From JAJKJG01 sp036556825 (lineage in GTDB: Bacteria > Pseudomonadota > Alphaproteobacteria > Rhizobiales > Beijerinckiaceae), in the NCBI GenBank assembly GCA_036556825.1, contig DATBIR010000080.1:1-46109 (forward strand): a DNA stretch of 46,109 bases, written 5' to 3'. Positions 26,917 through 34,784 of this stretch are shown here, piece by piece. Under the pieces are notes generated by a model. It saw only the letters and a program-made list of their open reading frames with translations. It did no database searches and was not told where the DNA came from. The translations under genes were made by a program, and so were the position numbers. The first letter of the stretch is position 1. The number at the start of each line of letters is the position of its first letter.

Positions 26917-28983
26917 ATGCGTTCTCGGCACTGGTGGCCGGGCTTTTGGCTGAGCGGAGCCCGGCGGCCATTGATTCTGCTGGTTCTGGCCGCCGCCATT
27001 CCGGTTTGTCTGTTCGCCGGCTCGGTCGCCTATGTCACGGGCCAGGAGGCGCGGGCGGCATTCCGCCGTGCGACGTCCGCCGCGCTCGACCGCGTTGCCG
27101 ATCAGGTGACGTCGGATCTTGCGACCCAGGTTGCCGTGGCGGAGACGCTTGCCGCCTCGGCCACGCTCGATGAGCCCGACCTCGTGATGTTCTACCGGGA
27201 GGCTGCGCGGCTGAACACCGCGCGGCCCCTGTGGGAGACGATCGAACTGGTCGATCCCGAGGGCAACCAGATCGTCAACCTTCTGCGTCCTCTGGGAAGT
27301 CCCTTGGCTGCAACCGCCGACCGGGACAGCTTTGATCAGGTGCTGCGGACGCATCGCTCCGTCATTGGCGGGATCGGCCCTGTCGGCGCGATTTCGGGAA
27401 AGCGCTTTGTCGCATTGCGCGTCCCGGTCCTGCGCGACGGGCAGCTTCGGTTCGTCCTTACGGTTGGCCTTGTGCCGACCGCCGTGAGTTCGATCCTCAG
27501 GGATGCGGGGGCGCCGCCGGGCTGGGTCGGCACCATCGTCGACAAGAGCGGCAACATCATTGCGCGCACCATCGCCGAGGAATTTGAGTTGGGCCGGCCG
27601 GGTAGTCCGGTCTTGCGCGAAGCGATCGCGCGCGCGCCCGCAGGCTTTTATGTTGGTCGCACGCTAGAGGGAGTCGAGGTGGAAAGCGTCTACCGCACGC
27701 TGCCCCACACCGGCGGGTGGTCGGTCCACCTCGGAGTTCCGACCGAATTGCTGAACCAGCCGGTCAAGCGGTCGACATTCGTGCTCGTCGGCGGCGGCCT
27801 GGCCAGCCTGGCCCTCGCTGCGGGGCTGGCGATCCTGACTGCGCGCGACATCGCGCATCGTCGCAACGACGAAGCGCTTCGATCCGCCATCGCCCTCAAG
27901 GTCAGCGAGGAGCGCGGCACCATGGCCATCGAGGCCGCCGAACTCGGGACATGGCGGTGGCGGGTGGAGCGTGGCGAAGTTCTCGGCTCGGAACGCTGCC
28001 GCGCCATGCTCGATCTTCCCGCGACCGCGCGCGAAGGCGCGGAGTGGCGTTGGCCGGACCGGGATTTCCTCTCCGCCATCCATCCGGATGATCGCGCGGT
28101 CGTTGCGGACGGCGCCCGGCGGTGCTTGCAGGAGGGCCTTCTTCTCGACGTGGAGTTCCGCGCGGCATGGCGCGACGGGAGCACGCACTGGCTGCGGGCT
28201 ACCGGACGTGCACCGTTGATCGGTCCCGAAACGCGCGACGCCGTTCAGGGCGTGATCGCCGACATCGACCCGCGCAAGCGCGCTGAAGCGGAGCGCGCCG
28301 ACCTGCTCCGCCGCCTCGCGCAGGCGCAAGAGGAAGATCGTCGGCGGATCGCGCGCGAACTCCACGATCAGGTCGGCCAAAGCGTGACCGGCCTGTCTCT
28401 CGGGCTCAAGGGGCTCCAGACGCTGCTGGGGGAACCTGGGGCGGAGCCGAAATTGCGGGAGCGCGTGCAATGGCTGCAGGCCCTTACCGGCACGATCGGA
28501 CGGGATATTCATCGTGCGGCTCTGGATCTGCGGCCGACGGCGCTCGACGACCTTGGCCTGCACAAGGCCCTTCTCACCTATGCGGACGATTGGAGCGAGC
28601 GCTACGGCATCTCGATCGATGTCCAGGCGGTCGGCGATCAGGATCGTCTCCCGGCGGAAGTCAAGACCGCGCTCTATCGCACCGTTCAGGAGGCCCTCAC
28701 CAATGTGCTCAAGCACGCTGCGGCCCGCAACGTGAGCGTTCTTCTGGAGCGCAAGGAAGGGAAGTTGCGGCTCATCATCGAGGATGATGGCCGCGGCATG
28801 AACCCTTACGCTTCGACCAATCCGCGGCCCGGCAGCGGTCCGCCACGCCTCGGCTTGTCGGGAATCCGTGAACGGATCTCGGCGATCGGCGGCACCCTGA
28901 CCCTTGAATCGGCTCCGGGATCCGGCACCACGCTGTTCATCGAGGTGCCGATCGGCCCACGCGACCTTGCGACCTCCTCATGA
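26917..28983 (+). CDS. Sensor histidine kinase with periplasmic and PAS domains
   Basis: This is a membrane kinase of about 688 residues of the NarX/DegS type. A first helix (about 17-40) leads to a large periplasmic sensor region (about 41-290, Cache-like, e.g. LWETIELVDPEGNQIVNLL, GWVGTIVDKSGNIIA). A second helix (about 291-312) follows. A cytoplasmic PAS domain (about 328-455) has AAELGTWRWRVERGEVLGSE and IHPDDRAVVADG. The HisKA_3 domain carries phospho-acceptor His483 in RRIARELHDQVGQSVTGLSL, and the HATPase shows TVQEALTNVLKHA, DDGRGM and GLSGIRERI. ATG 26917 has AAGGG just upstream; an in-frame ATG at 26839 adds 26 Ala/Ser-rich residues without such a site. Its stop overlaps the regulator's ATG by four bases, so the pair is translationally coupled. 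The stimulus is unknown. Confidence 0.92.
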   Translation: MRSRHWWPGFWLSGARRPLILLVLAAAIPVCLFAGSVAYVTGQEARAAFRRATSAALDRVADQVTSDLATQVAVAETLAASATLDEPDLVMFYREAARLNTARPLWETIELVDPEGNQIVNLLRPLGSPLAATADRDSFDQVLRTHRSVIGGIGPVGAISGKRFVALRVPVLRDGQLRFVLTVGLVPTAVSSILRDAGAPPGWVGTIVDKSGNIIARTIAEEFELGRPGSPVLREAIARAPAGFYVGRTLEGVEVESVYRTLPHTGGWSVHLGVPTELLNQPVKRSTFVLVGGGLASLALAAGLAILTARDIAHRRNDEALRSAIALKVSEERGTMAIEAAELGTWRWRVERGEVLGSERCRAMLDLPATAREGAEWRWPDRDFLSAIHPDDRAVVADGARRCLQEGLLLDVEFRAAWRDGSTHWLRATGRAPLIGPETRDAVQGVIADIDPRKRAEAERADLLRRLAQAQEEDRRRIARELHDQVGQSVTGLSLGLKGLQTLLGEPGAEPKLRERVQWLQALTGTIGRDIHRAALDLRPTALDDLGLHKALLTYADDWSERYGISIDVQAVGDQDRLPAEVKTALYRTVQEALTNVLKHAAARNVSVLLERKEGKLRLIIEDDGRGMNPYASTNPRPGSGPPRLGLSGIRERISAIGGTLTLESAPGSGTTLFIEVPIGPRDLATSS

Positions 28984-29636
28984 CCACGACGCGCGTCGTC
29001 CTCGCGGATGATCATCCCGTTGTCCTTGCCGGCATCAAGGCGCTGCTCCAGGGGGCTCCGGAGGTAGAGCTTGTCGGGGAGGCGACGACCGGCGCAGCTG
29101 CGCTCGATCTGATCATCGAGACCACGCCGGATGTCGGCGTCATCGATATCTCCATGCCTGACCTCAACGGCATCGAGCTCGCCCGCCGGCTGGCCGAGGC
29201 ATGCCCGCAGGTGAAGCTGCTGGTACTTACGGTCCATGAGGATCGCGCATACGTTCAGCAGCTTCTGCAAGCCGGTGCGCGCGGCTATCTGCTGAAGCGT
29301 TCGGCGGCAGAGGACCTGTTGCGCGCCATCCGCGCGATTGCGGAAGGGGGCATCTACCTGGACCCTGCGGTGGCCGATAAGGTGCTCGCCGATTCTGCTG
29401 GACGCAGCTCGTGCGCGGCTCCGCGGCGCGCCGAGCTCAGCCAGCGCGAGGCGGACGTCCTCCGGCTGACGGCGCAGGGCTTCAGCAACAAGGAGATCGC
29501 GGCACGCATCGACGTGAGCGTGAAGACCGTGGAAACATACAAGGCGCGCGCGGCGGACAAGCTCGGGCTGCGTACGCGCGCAGATATCGTCCGTTACGGC
29601 TCTGCTCAAGGGTGGCTCGACGACCTCGGCGGCTGA
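28980..29636 (+). CDS. NarL/FixJ-type response regulator
   Basis: This 218-residue regulator is the partner of the kinase just upstream (ATGA overlap). The receiver domain (1-120) has the acidic pair in LADDHPVVLAG, phospho-acceptor Asp56 in GVIDISMPDLNG, the Thr in LVLTVHED and the Lys in GYLLKRSAAEDL. The LuxR-type DNA-binding domain (about 148-210) reads LSQREADVLRLTAQGFSNKE, followed by VSVKTVETYKARAADKLGLR. No other gene is in the operon; the nearest gene downstream is the convergent GT20 enzyme. Targets are unknown; the divergent IalB/PRC pair and the GT20 gene are candidates by position only. Confidence 0.94.
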   Translation: MTTTRVVLADDHPVVLAGIKALLQGAPEVELVGEATTGAAALDLIIETTPDVGVIDISMPDLNGIELARRLAEACPQVKLLVLTVHEDRAYVQQLLQAGARGYLLKRSAAEDLLRAIRAIAEGGIYLDPAVADKVLADSAGRSSCAAPRRAELSQREADVLRLTAQGFSNKEIAARIDVSVKTVETYKARAADKLGLRTRADIVRYGSAQGWLDDLGG

Positions 29637-29651
29637 GGCGCCCCCGTGCAA

Positions 29652-29691
29652 CGGCTGCGCCGCAGCCGCCGGAGCTGGTCAGCGATTTTTT
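29652..29691 (+). terminator. Possible intrinsic terminator after the response regulator
   Basis: A strong perfect hairpin with 7-bp arms CGGCTGC (29652-29658) and GCAGCCG (29662-29668) around GCC lies 15 bp after the regulator stop. A run of six Ts begins about 16 bases further on, farther than in a classical terminator. The hairpin is certain; the function is a guess. Confidence 0.4.
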
Positions 29692-29713
29692 GACCTTTTC
29701 GCAGGCTCATGGG

Positions 29714-31954
29714 CTACGCGGCGCGTTCCTGCGGCGAGCTCTCCCGCGAAACCATTGCGATGATTTGCGCGCGCTGACGCAGCTTCGCCGCGTCGCGCAG
29801 GATTTCGCCTGCCCATCGGTAGACGTTCCGTTCGCGTACGAGCTCGCGCATCAGGCGCATGCGGGCCCGCTGCTCGGCCTTGGGCATCGTCAGGGCGCGA
29901 TGAATCGACTCGCCCATCGCATGCGCGTCATACGGATTGACGATCAGCGCCTCCGAGAGCTCGCGCGAAGCGCCAGTGAAGCTGGAGAGAACGAGCACGC
30001 CTTCGTCGTCGTCGCGACTCGCGACGAATTCCTTGGCGACGAGATTCATGCCGTCGTGCAGGCTCGAGACGATGCACAGGTCGCCCGCGCGAAACAGCTC
30101 GAATACTTCCGCCGGCTCATGATGGCGCGCGAGGAGCAGGATGGGCATATAGTCGCCGCTGCCGTGGCGAGCATTGATCTCGTCGGCGAGCTGGCGTGCC
30201 TCGTCCTGCAACCGGGCGTAAGCGGGCAGACGGCTACGTGTCGGCGCGGCCACCTGTGCGAAAGCGAAGCGACCCTTCCATTCGGGATGCCGTGTCAGGA
30301 GCGAATCCACCGCGCGCATGCGGTCGAGAATGCCTTTCGTGTAATCGAACCGCTCGATGCCGACGCCGAGGCGCATGTTGGGTTTCACGCCGAGACGGCG
30401 GCGCACGCTCTCGCGGCACGCCGCGACCGGCTGTTGCTGGTCGAGGGCGGCGGGCGGCCATTCGATCGAAATCGGATATGGCCGCACGAGCGTGTCGTGA
30501 CCGCCCAGGGTGACGATGTCGTGCTCGCGATCGATTCGGCTCTCGATGAAGCGGTCGACCGTCTCCATGAAGTTGTTGCAGTGGAACTGGGTGTGGAATC
30601 CGAGAATGGAGCTGCCGAGCAGGCCGTCCAGGATCTGCTCCTTCCACGGGCAGATGCCGAAGCTCTCCGCGTTGGGCCACGGAATGTGCCAGAAGGTCAC
30701 GATGGTGGCGGCCGGCAGGCGGTCGCGGATCATGCGCGGCAGCAGCGCGAAGTGATAGTCCTGCACGAGGATGATCGGGTCGGGCCGCTTGGCTTCGGCG
30801 ACCACCGCGTCCGCGAAGCGGCGGTTGACTGCCTGGTATTGACGCCAGTCTTCCTCGCGGAATTCGGGACGCACGAAGGCGATGTGGCACAGCGGCCAGA
30901 GGCCTTCGTTTGCAAGGCCGTAATAGTAACCGTCCTGCTCCGCCTCCGAGAGCCAGACGCGCCGCAAGGTGTAGGCTGGACCGTCGGGCGGTACGGCGAT
31001 GCGGCCGGCATCGTCCGCCGTCTCCTGGTCGGCGCTGCCGCTGCCATGCGCCACCCAGGTGCCGCCGCAGGCGCGCATCACCGGCTCGAGCGCGGCGACG
31101 AGCCCGCTTGCAGGGATTTGCAGCTCGACCTGCCCGGTGTTCGTGCGGTTGTGAATGTAGGGCTCGCGGTTCGACACCACGATCACCTCGGCGCCGGGCA
31201 GTTCGCGCGCCAGCAAGAGGCGCAGCGTCTCGGGGCTCCACTGAACCTGTGCTCCGTCGAGGCTGCGCCGGCTCTGGCCGAGGTCACGCAGGACCTGCCG
31301 GATTTGCGCGCCGAGCGGCGTGCGGTCCGAAACCTCGATGGCCTCGCGCCGCCCGCTTTGCACGTCGTCGATGGCACGCCGCAGCGCGTGCATCCACCGT
31401 CTGACGACGAGCAGCCCGAGGAGCGCCGCAAGGGCCGCCGCGCCGAACGCGGCGCCCACAAGCGCGGGAAGCACGTGGCCGCGGAGCTCGGCGTCACGCT
31501 GCGCGGCAAAGCTCAGGTCGTGCAGAAGGATGAGATGGCGCCGCGCACCGCGCACGCTGACGGGGAAGACAGCGGCAAGCATCTGTCGCCCGTCCGACGC
31601 AATCCGCGAGAAGCTTTCCGCATCGGTGCGCGCGACCTTCTCGCATGACAGAGATGCCGGCATCATCTTGGTGCTGATCACGAGGTCGTTGCGCTCGTCG
31701 CACATGCCGATGGCGAGGAGCCGCTCGTCCTGCGACAGGCGCTCGAACAGGCCGTTCAGGGATGTGCGGTCGTCAACCGCGACGAGCGCGCCGACCTGGT
31801 CGCGGATCGAGCTGGCGACGAGCTTCGAGCGCAGCTCGACGTCGCGCTGCGACCACCGTTCGACGAACGACGTCGTCAATGGCAAGACGGCGATCACGGC
31901 CGCAATGCCGATCGCCAGCAGGATGGCGCCGTAGCGCAAAGCAGAGTTCAACAT
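29714..31954 (-). CDS. Membrane-tethered GT20 (trehalose-6-phosphate synthase-like) enzyme
   Basis: This 746-residue protein joins a sensor-like N-terminus to a family GT20 glycosyltransferase. Helix 1 (about 7-28), an extracytoplasmic domain (about 30-160), helix 2 (about 162-185) and a HAMP-like stretch (about 186-240, RRAIDDVQSGRREAIEV, DRTPLGAQI) resemble a receptor. The catalytic part (about 250-735) shows GT20 motifs: VIVVSNREPYIHN, ANEGLWPLCH, VQDYHFALLPRMIR, WHIPWPNAESF, VGIERFDYTKGILDRM and SSLHDGMNLVAKEFV. OtsA proteins are normally soluble, about 460-480 residues, and make trehalose-6-phosphate from UDP-glucose and glucose-6-phosphate. The substrate loop after VSNR differs from E. 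coli OtsA, so the acceptor may differ too. No OtsB phosphatase is nearby. It is convergent with the two-component operon. Confidence 0.87.
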   Translation of the reverse strand: MLNSALRYGAILLAIGIAAVIAVLPLTTSFVERWSQRDVELRSKLVASSIRDQVGALVAVDDRTSLNGLFERLSQDERLLAIGMCDERNDLVISTKMMPASLSCEKVARTDAESFSRIASDGRQMLAAVFPVSVRGARRHLILLHDLSFAAQRDAELRGHVLPALVGAAFGAAALAALLGLLVVRRWMHALRRAIDDVQSGRREAIEVSDRTPLGAQIRQVLRDLGQSRRSLDGAQVQWSPETLRLLLARELPGAEVIVVSNREPYIHNRTNTGQVELQIPASGLVAALEPVMRACGGTWVAHGSGSADQETADDAGRIAVPPDGPAYTLRRVWLSEAEQDGYYYGLANEGLWPLCHIAFVRPEFREEDWRQYQAVNRRFADAVVAEAKRPDPIILVQDYHFALLPRMIRDRLPAATIVTFWHIPWPNAESFGICPWKEQILDGLLGSSILGFHTQFHCNNFMETVDRFIESRIDREHDIVTLGGHDTLVRPYPISIEWPPAALDQQQPVAACRESVRRRLGVKPNMRLGVGIERFDYTKGILDRMRAVDSLLTRHPEWKGRFAFAQVAAPTRSRLPAYARLQDEARQLADEINARHGSGDYMPILLLARHHEPAEVFELFRAGDLCIVSSLHDGMNLVAKEFVASRDDDEGVLVLSSFTGASRELSEALIVNPYDAHAMGESIHRALTMPKAEQRARMRLMRELVRERNVYRWAGEILRDAAKLRQRAQIIAMVSRESSPQERAA

Positions 31955-31978
31955 ATATTCCAGGATTGCCCGCGGAGG

Positions 31979-32000
31979 CCACGGGCAGGCCTGTCCGTGG
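31979..32000. promoter_or_regulatory. Spacer-less dyad upstream of the GT20 gene
   Basis: CCACGGGCAGG and CCTGTCCGTGG abut and are reverse complements with one mismatch. The dyad is centred about 35 bases upstream of the GT20 start codon, in the 62-bp gap after the small hypothetical gene. It could be an operator, or a hairpin in the transcript; no T-tract follows. Confidence 0.4.
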
Positions 32001-32016
32001 CGCCGTTATGGCGAGC

Positions 32017-32265
32017 TCAAGCGGAGGTCGCCGAAAGGCTTCCCTCGCTTCCGCGAAGCCAGGTCTTCAAATCCTGCAGGCTGCGAAAGCGGTGCTGCCT
32101 GGTTTCGAAAGGCGCCGGCAAGGTCATGCGCGCCGCCCAGGCGTCGTGCACCATGACGATCCACGGCTGCTCGTCGTCTTCGATGGCGAATGCGGAGCCG
32201 ATATGCTCTCCCTTGAATGCAAGCGCATAACAGCCTGCTCCTGCATTGCGCAATGTGAATGGCAT
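32017..32265 (-). CDS. Small hypothetical protein
   Basis: This cytoplasmic protein of about 82 residues begins MPFTLRNAGAGCYALAFKGE and contains IGSAFAIEDDEQPWIVMVHD and a C-terminal helix FRSLQDLKTWLRG. The pattern (a short beta sheet followed by a helix, no signal or membrane segment) resembles small uncharacterised proteins I recall from Bradyrhizobium-like genomes. ATG 32265 has AGAGG six bases upstream; the longer reading from 32334 lacks one. It is 78 bp downstream of the small membrane protein genes and 62 bp upstream of the GT20 gene on the same strand. Function unknown. Confidence 0.62.
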   Translation of the reverse strand: MPFTLRNAGAGCYALAFKGEHIGSAFAIEDDEQPWIVMVHDAWAARMTLPAPFETRQHRFRSLQDLKTWLRGSEGSLSATSA

Positions 32266-32343
32266 CGCCGACCTCTTCTGCACGCTGCTCAGTCGCATAC
32301 GACGCGCAGCGAGCGAGCTCGGCCATGAGAGCACAATAGCGGG

Positions 32344-32625
32344 TTAGCGCCTAGTCGGGGAATTCCCTGACATGCGCCGGTTCTTCATGGCGATGCCGCA
32401 GATGATCAGCAGGAAACCGAACAGGCGCAGAAGGTAATACCAGGTCCGCTCCTCGCGCGTGCCTTGCGCCAAAGCGAGCAGCGCCTGTTCCGCCGCGAAC
32501 AGCGTGAAGGCGATCGCGAAGGCAGCAAACAGGCCGTCGCGCGTGCGCTGCCAGAACTTGCAGAAGAACAGCGCGGCCACGAGATGTCCCATGGTCAGTA
32601 GGCCGGAGAAGAATTCGCCGGTCAT
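32344..32625 (-). CDS. Small three-helix membrane protein B
   Basis: This 93-residue protein has three hydrophobic helices (about 6-24, 31-53, 64-83) separated by short charged loops (QRTRDG, QGTREERT) and a basic tail (KNRRMSGNSPTRR). The helices contain GHLVAALFFCKFWQRT, FAAFAIAFTLFAAEQALLAL and YYLLRLFGFLLIICGIA. I do not know a function; it may belong to a DUF5985-type family, recalled rather than checked. ATG 32625 lies four bases after the stop of the upstream membrane protein gene, so translation is coupled. Its layout parallels that neighbour, suggesting the two are distant paralogues that pair in the membrane. Confidence 0.75.
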   Translation of the reverse strand: MTGEFFSGLLTMGHLVAALFFCKFWQRTRDGLFAAFAIAFTLFAAEQALLALAQGTREERTWYYLLRLFGFLLIICGIAMKNRRMSGNSPTRR

Positions 32626-32629
32626 CCCG

Positions 32630-32893
32630 CTATTCCGTTTCCCAGATGAAGCCGAAGAGCAGCACGCCGACGGCCGTCAACGCCGTAAGCCGCCGCAGCG
32701 GCAGGAGATCGATGCTGGTCGGCAGGAGCACCAGGTCGACGACAACGAGGAAATTGTTGACGGCCAGCAGCGCGAAGCAAACGGCGCTCCACAACAGCAG
32801 CGGCGTGCGGTTGACGCGATAGCTGCGCGCCAGAAGAACCGCGCAGCCCACGCTCGCAGCGAAACACAGCAGATAGACCAGTGGCTGCAGCAC
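32630..32893 (-). CDS. Small three-helix membrane protein A
   Basis: This 87-residue protein starts at GTG 32893 with AAGGA seven bases upstream, inside the end of the winged-helix gene. Three helices are predicted: PLVYLLCFAASVGCAVLLAR, LLLWSAVCFALLAVNNFLVV and LTALTAVGVLLFGFIWE. Conserved-looking polar points include the Arg/Tyr pair RSYRVNRTP, Asn-Asn in helix 2 and Asp in VVVDLVLLP. It resembles a DUF5985-type family as I recall it. It lies between the winged-helix protein and membrane protein B with three- and four-base gaps. No enzyme motif is seen. Confidence 0.75.
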   Translation of the reverse strand: MLQPLVYLLCFAASVGCAVLLARSYRVNRTPLLLWSAVCFALLAVNNFLVVVDLVLLPTSIDLLPLRRLTALTAVGVLLFGFIWETE

Positions 32894-32896
32894 GCC

Positions 32897-33283
32897 TCAA
32901 TCCTTCTTCGTCAAGCGGAATGCCTCGGCAAAGTTGCGGATTCTCCGGTCCGGCCCTGCGAAAATCGCGTTGGTCACCATGACGGGCCGCTCGCGGTAGA
33001 GCTGCGCCAGCTGCTGCACCAGGTAATCGAATGTCGACGACACAGGTGCGTAGCGCACGCCGTCCTGTCCTTCAGGGGAAACCAGCCCCGCGCTCTGCAA
33101 GGCGGCGAGACCGTCGCTCACGATCGAATCGCTCGCCCGCAGTTCGCGCACCAGCTCGGCGGTCGAGCATGGCCGTCCCGCCGAGCGCCACAGATACAGC
33201 AGCAGCTCGAGGGTCCACACCGATTTGATGGTCGCGCCGACGAACTGCATGAGGTCGTCGGGAATGGCATTCGTTCCGGTCAC
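32897..33283 (-). CDS. Winged-helix DNA-binding-like protein
   Basis: This protein of about 128 residues has a core (about 20-85) that reads as a winged helix: SVWTLELLLYLWRSAGRPCS, TAELVRELRASDSIVSDGLA, ALQSAGLVSPEGQDGVRYAP, that is helix, recognition helix and wing. The C-terminal part (FDYLVQQLAQLYRERPVMV onward) is helical and probably dimerises. The start is uncertain: GTG 33283 is the earliest sensible one, since upstream codons are basic low-complexity, and an internal ATG would give a shorter protein. Its stop is three bases from the GTG of membrane protein A, so it is the first gene of a coupled trio. It may regulate, or be regulated through, these membrane proteins; this is inference. 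Confidence 0.68.
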   Translation of the reverse strand: MTGTNAIPDDLMQFVGATIKSVWTLELLLYLWRSAGRPCSTAELVRELRASDSIVSDGLAALQSAGLVSPEGQDGVRYAPVSSTFDYLVQQLAQLYRERPVMVTNAIFAGPDRRIRNFAEAFRLTKKD

Positions 33284-33408
33284 AGTCGCCGTTAACCCAG
33301 AACACCGCACCGATGCAACCCGGGGGGCAGGGAGGCGCCAGCTCGCCGCATAGGGGGGATGGCAGGTTCTCAAGGTCCGCGCACGCACAGACCGGGCGCG
33401 GCGAGGGG

Positions 33409-33933
33409 CTAATGCTGGTGGTGATGCTGGCCGCCGGTGCTCTGTGCGCCGATGCCGCCGACGCGGTATTGCACCGCAATCGTGCCGGCCTTTTCGAAGA
33501 CCAGCGTTCCACTGATCACGTCGCCCTCCTTGAGGGGACCTTTGAGGTCGGCGAGCATCACGTGCAGGCCGCCCGGCTTGAGTTCGACACTCTCGCCCGG
33601 CTTGATCACGAGGCCGTTGGCGAGCGGCGCCATGCGGGCGACGCCATTGACGTTGGAGCTTTCATGCACTTCGAACCGTCCGGCGACGGTCGTCGTGCCG
33701 CCGATCAGCCGGTCCGGCTCGGAGCCGCGATTGACGATGCGCATGTAGCCGCTCGCCACCTTGGCTCCGCCCGGGGTCGCGCGCGACCACGGCGCCTCGA
33801 TCACAATTGTCCCGGCACCATAGTTTTGCGCCAGGGCGGATTGCCCCGCCAGGCAGGCGAGGCCGTGGGCGCCGGCCAGCATCAGAAGCCGGAGGGTCGC
33901 GGTCTTGCGGAGCGGAAACGTCATGGCGCGCAT
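33409..33933 (-). CDS. PCu(A)C copper chaperone with His-rich tail
   Basis: This periplasmic copper(I) chaperone of about 174 residues probably delivers copper to the Cu-A site of cytochrome oxidase. A signal peptide (LRLLMLAGAHGLACLAG, ending at ALAQ) precedes the domain, which has the family copper site as His-x10-Met (HESSNVNGVARM) and His-x-Met (GGLHVMLADLKGP) about 22 residues later. The C-terminus ends in GGQHHHQH, an extra likely metal-binding tail. ATG 33933 has GAGG nine bases upstream; ATG 33924, three codons later, also gives a functional signal peptide. It lies between the amidotransferase and the winged-helix gene on the same strand. No cytochrome oxidase or SCO gene is in the window. 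Confidence 0.9.
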   Translation of the reverse strand: MRAMTFPLRKTATLRLLMLAGAHGLACLAGQSALAQNYGAGTIVIEAPWSRATPGGAKVASGYMRIVNRGSEPDRLIGGTTTVAGRFEVHESSNVNGVARMAPLANGLVIKPGESVELKPGGLHVMLADLKGPLKEGDVISGTLVFEKAGTIAVQYRVGGIGAQSTGGQHHHQH

Positions 33934-33992
33934 TCTAATCGGCCTCGCTCGCCCGTCGCAAATCACCGATTGCCTCAGGTGCAAAGGTTTGG

Positions 33993-34784
33993 TTACGCGG
34001 CAAGCTGCGCCATCGTTTCGTCGAGGCACTGGATCGTTATGGCGCGCCCCGCCTTGGCAATCAGCGCGCTGCCCTTCGGCACCTCGCGCCAGCCGTCCCG
34101 GCAGCCGTCGATCGGCTCGGACACGATCGTCAGCCCGCCTTCGCCCTTGCGCGCATAGAGGCTCGGCGGCTGGCCGTCGCAGGCCCATCGGAACGCGTAG
34201 AGGTCGCGTCCGTCGGTGAGCGCCGCGGTGAAGCGGAGCGGCTCGGCCACGCCCGCGGCGCTCATCAGCCCGCGCACGGCCTTGAGCGTACGCGCCATGG
34301 CGCCCAGCGGGTCCTCGGCGAGGCCGCGGCCGAGCGCCGCGAGGAAGATCGCCTCCGTGTCGGTCGTCCCCAGACGCTCGCTGTAGAGCGCGTCCGGGAT
34401 CATCGCTTCGATTCGGCGCTTGAGTTCGCCGTAGCCGCCGATCTGGCCGTTGTGCATGAACAGATGGCGGCCATGCGCAAAGGGGTGACAATTGGCGCGG
34501 GTCGACGCGGTTCCGGTAGACGCGCGCACATGCGCGAAGAACAGCCGCGAGCGCACCTGCTCGCACAGCGAGCGCAGGTTCTCGTCGGACCACGCCGGCC
34601 TGATCTCGCGGTACAGACCGGGCTCCGCCCGCTCGCCGTACCAGCCGAGCCCGAACCCGTCGCCATTGGTGCCGGTCTTCGCCTCGGCGGCGTGCAGCGA
34701 CTGGTGCACCAACGAATGCGTCGGCGCACAGACGAGGCTCGAGAGGAATACCGGTTCGCCGCTATAGGCGAGAAAGCGGCACAT
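33993..34784 (-). CDS. Class II glutamine amidotransferase (YafJ-like)
   Basis: This 263-residue protein is an N-terminal nucleophile amidotransferase domain standing alone. It starts MCRFLAYSGEP, so removal of Met exposes catalytic Cys2. The family pattern continues with GDGFGLGWYGE, FFAHVRASTGTASTRANCHP (glutamine-binding Arg), LFMHNGQIGGY (oxyanion Asn-Gly) and TTDTEAIFLAAL. Length and motifs match YafJ/EgtC-type proteins, which hydrolyse gamma-glutamyl amides or peptides. No ergothioneine genes are nearby, so EgtC itself is unlikely and the substrate is unknown. ATG 34784 is fixed by the need for Cys at position 2. It is divergent from the antiporter pair. Confidence 0.9.
   Translation of the reverse strand: MCRFLAYSGEPVFLSSLVCAPTHSLVHQSLHAAEAKTGTNGDGFGLGWYGERAEPGLYREIRPAWSDENLRSLCEQVRSRLFFAHVRASTGTASTRANCHPFAHGRHLFMHNGQIGGYGELKRRIEAMIPDALYSERLGTTDTEAIFLAALGRGLAEDPLGAMARTLKAVRGLMSAAGVAEPLRFTAALTDGRDLYAFRWACDGQPPSLYARKGEGGLTIVSEPIDGCRDGWREVPKGSALIAKAGRAITIQCLDETMAQLAA

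Noticed and set aside
33934..34593. Upstream in-frame extension of the copper chaperone (up to 394 residues)
   Set aside because: It overlaps the amidotransferase gene in another frame and places the signal peptide inside the protein.
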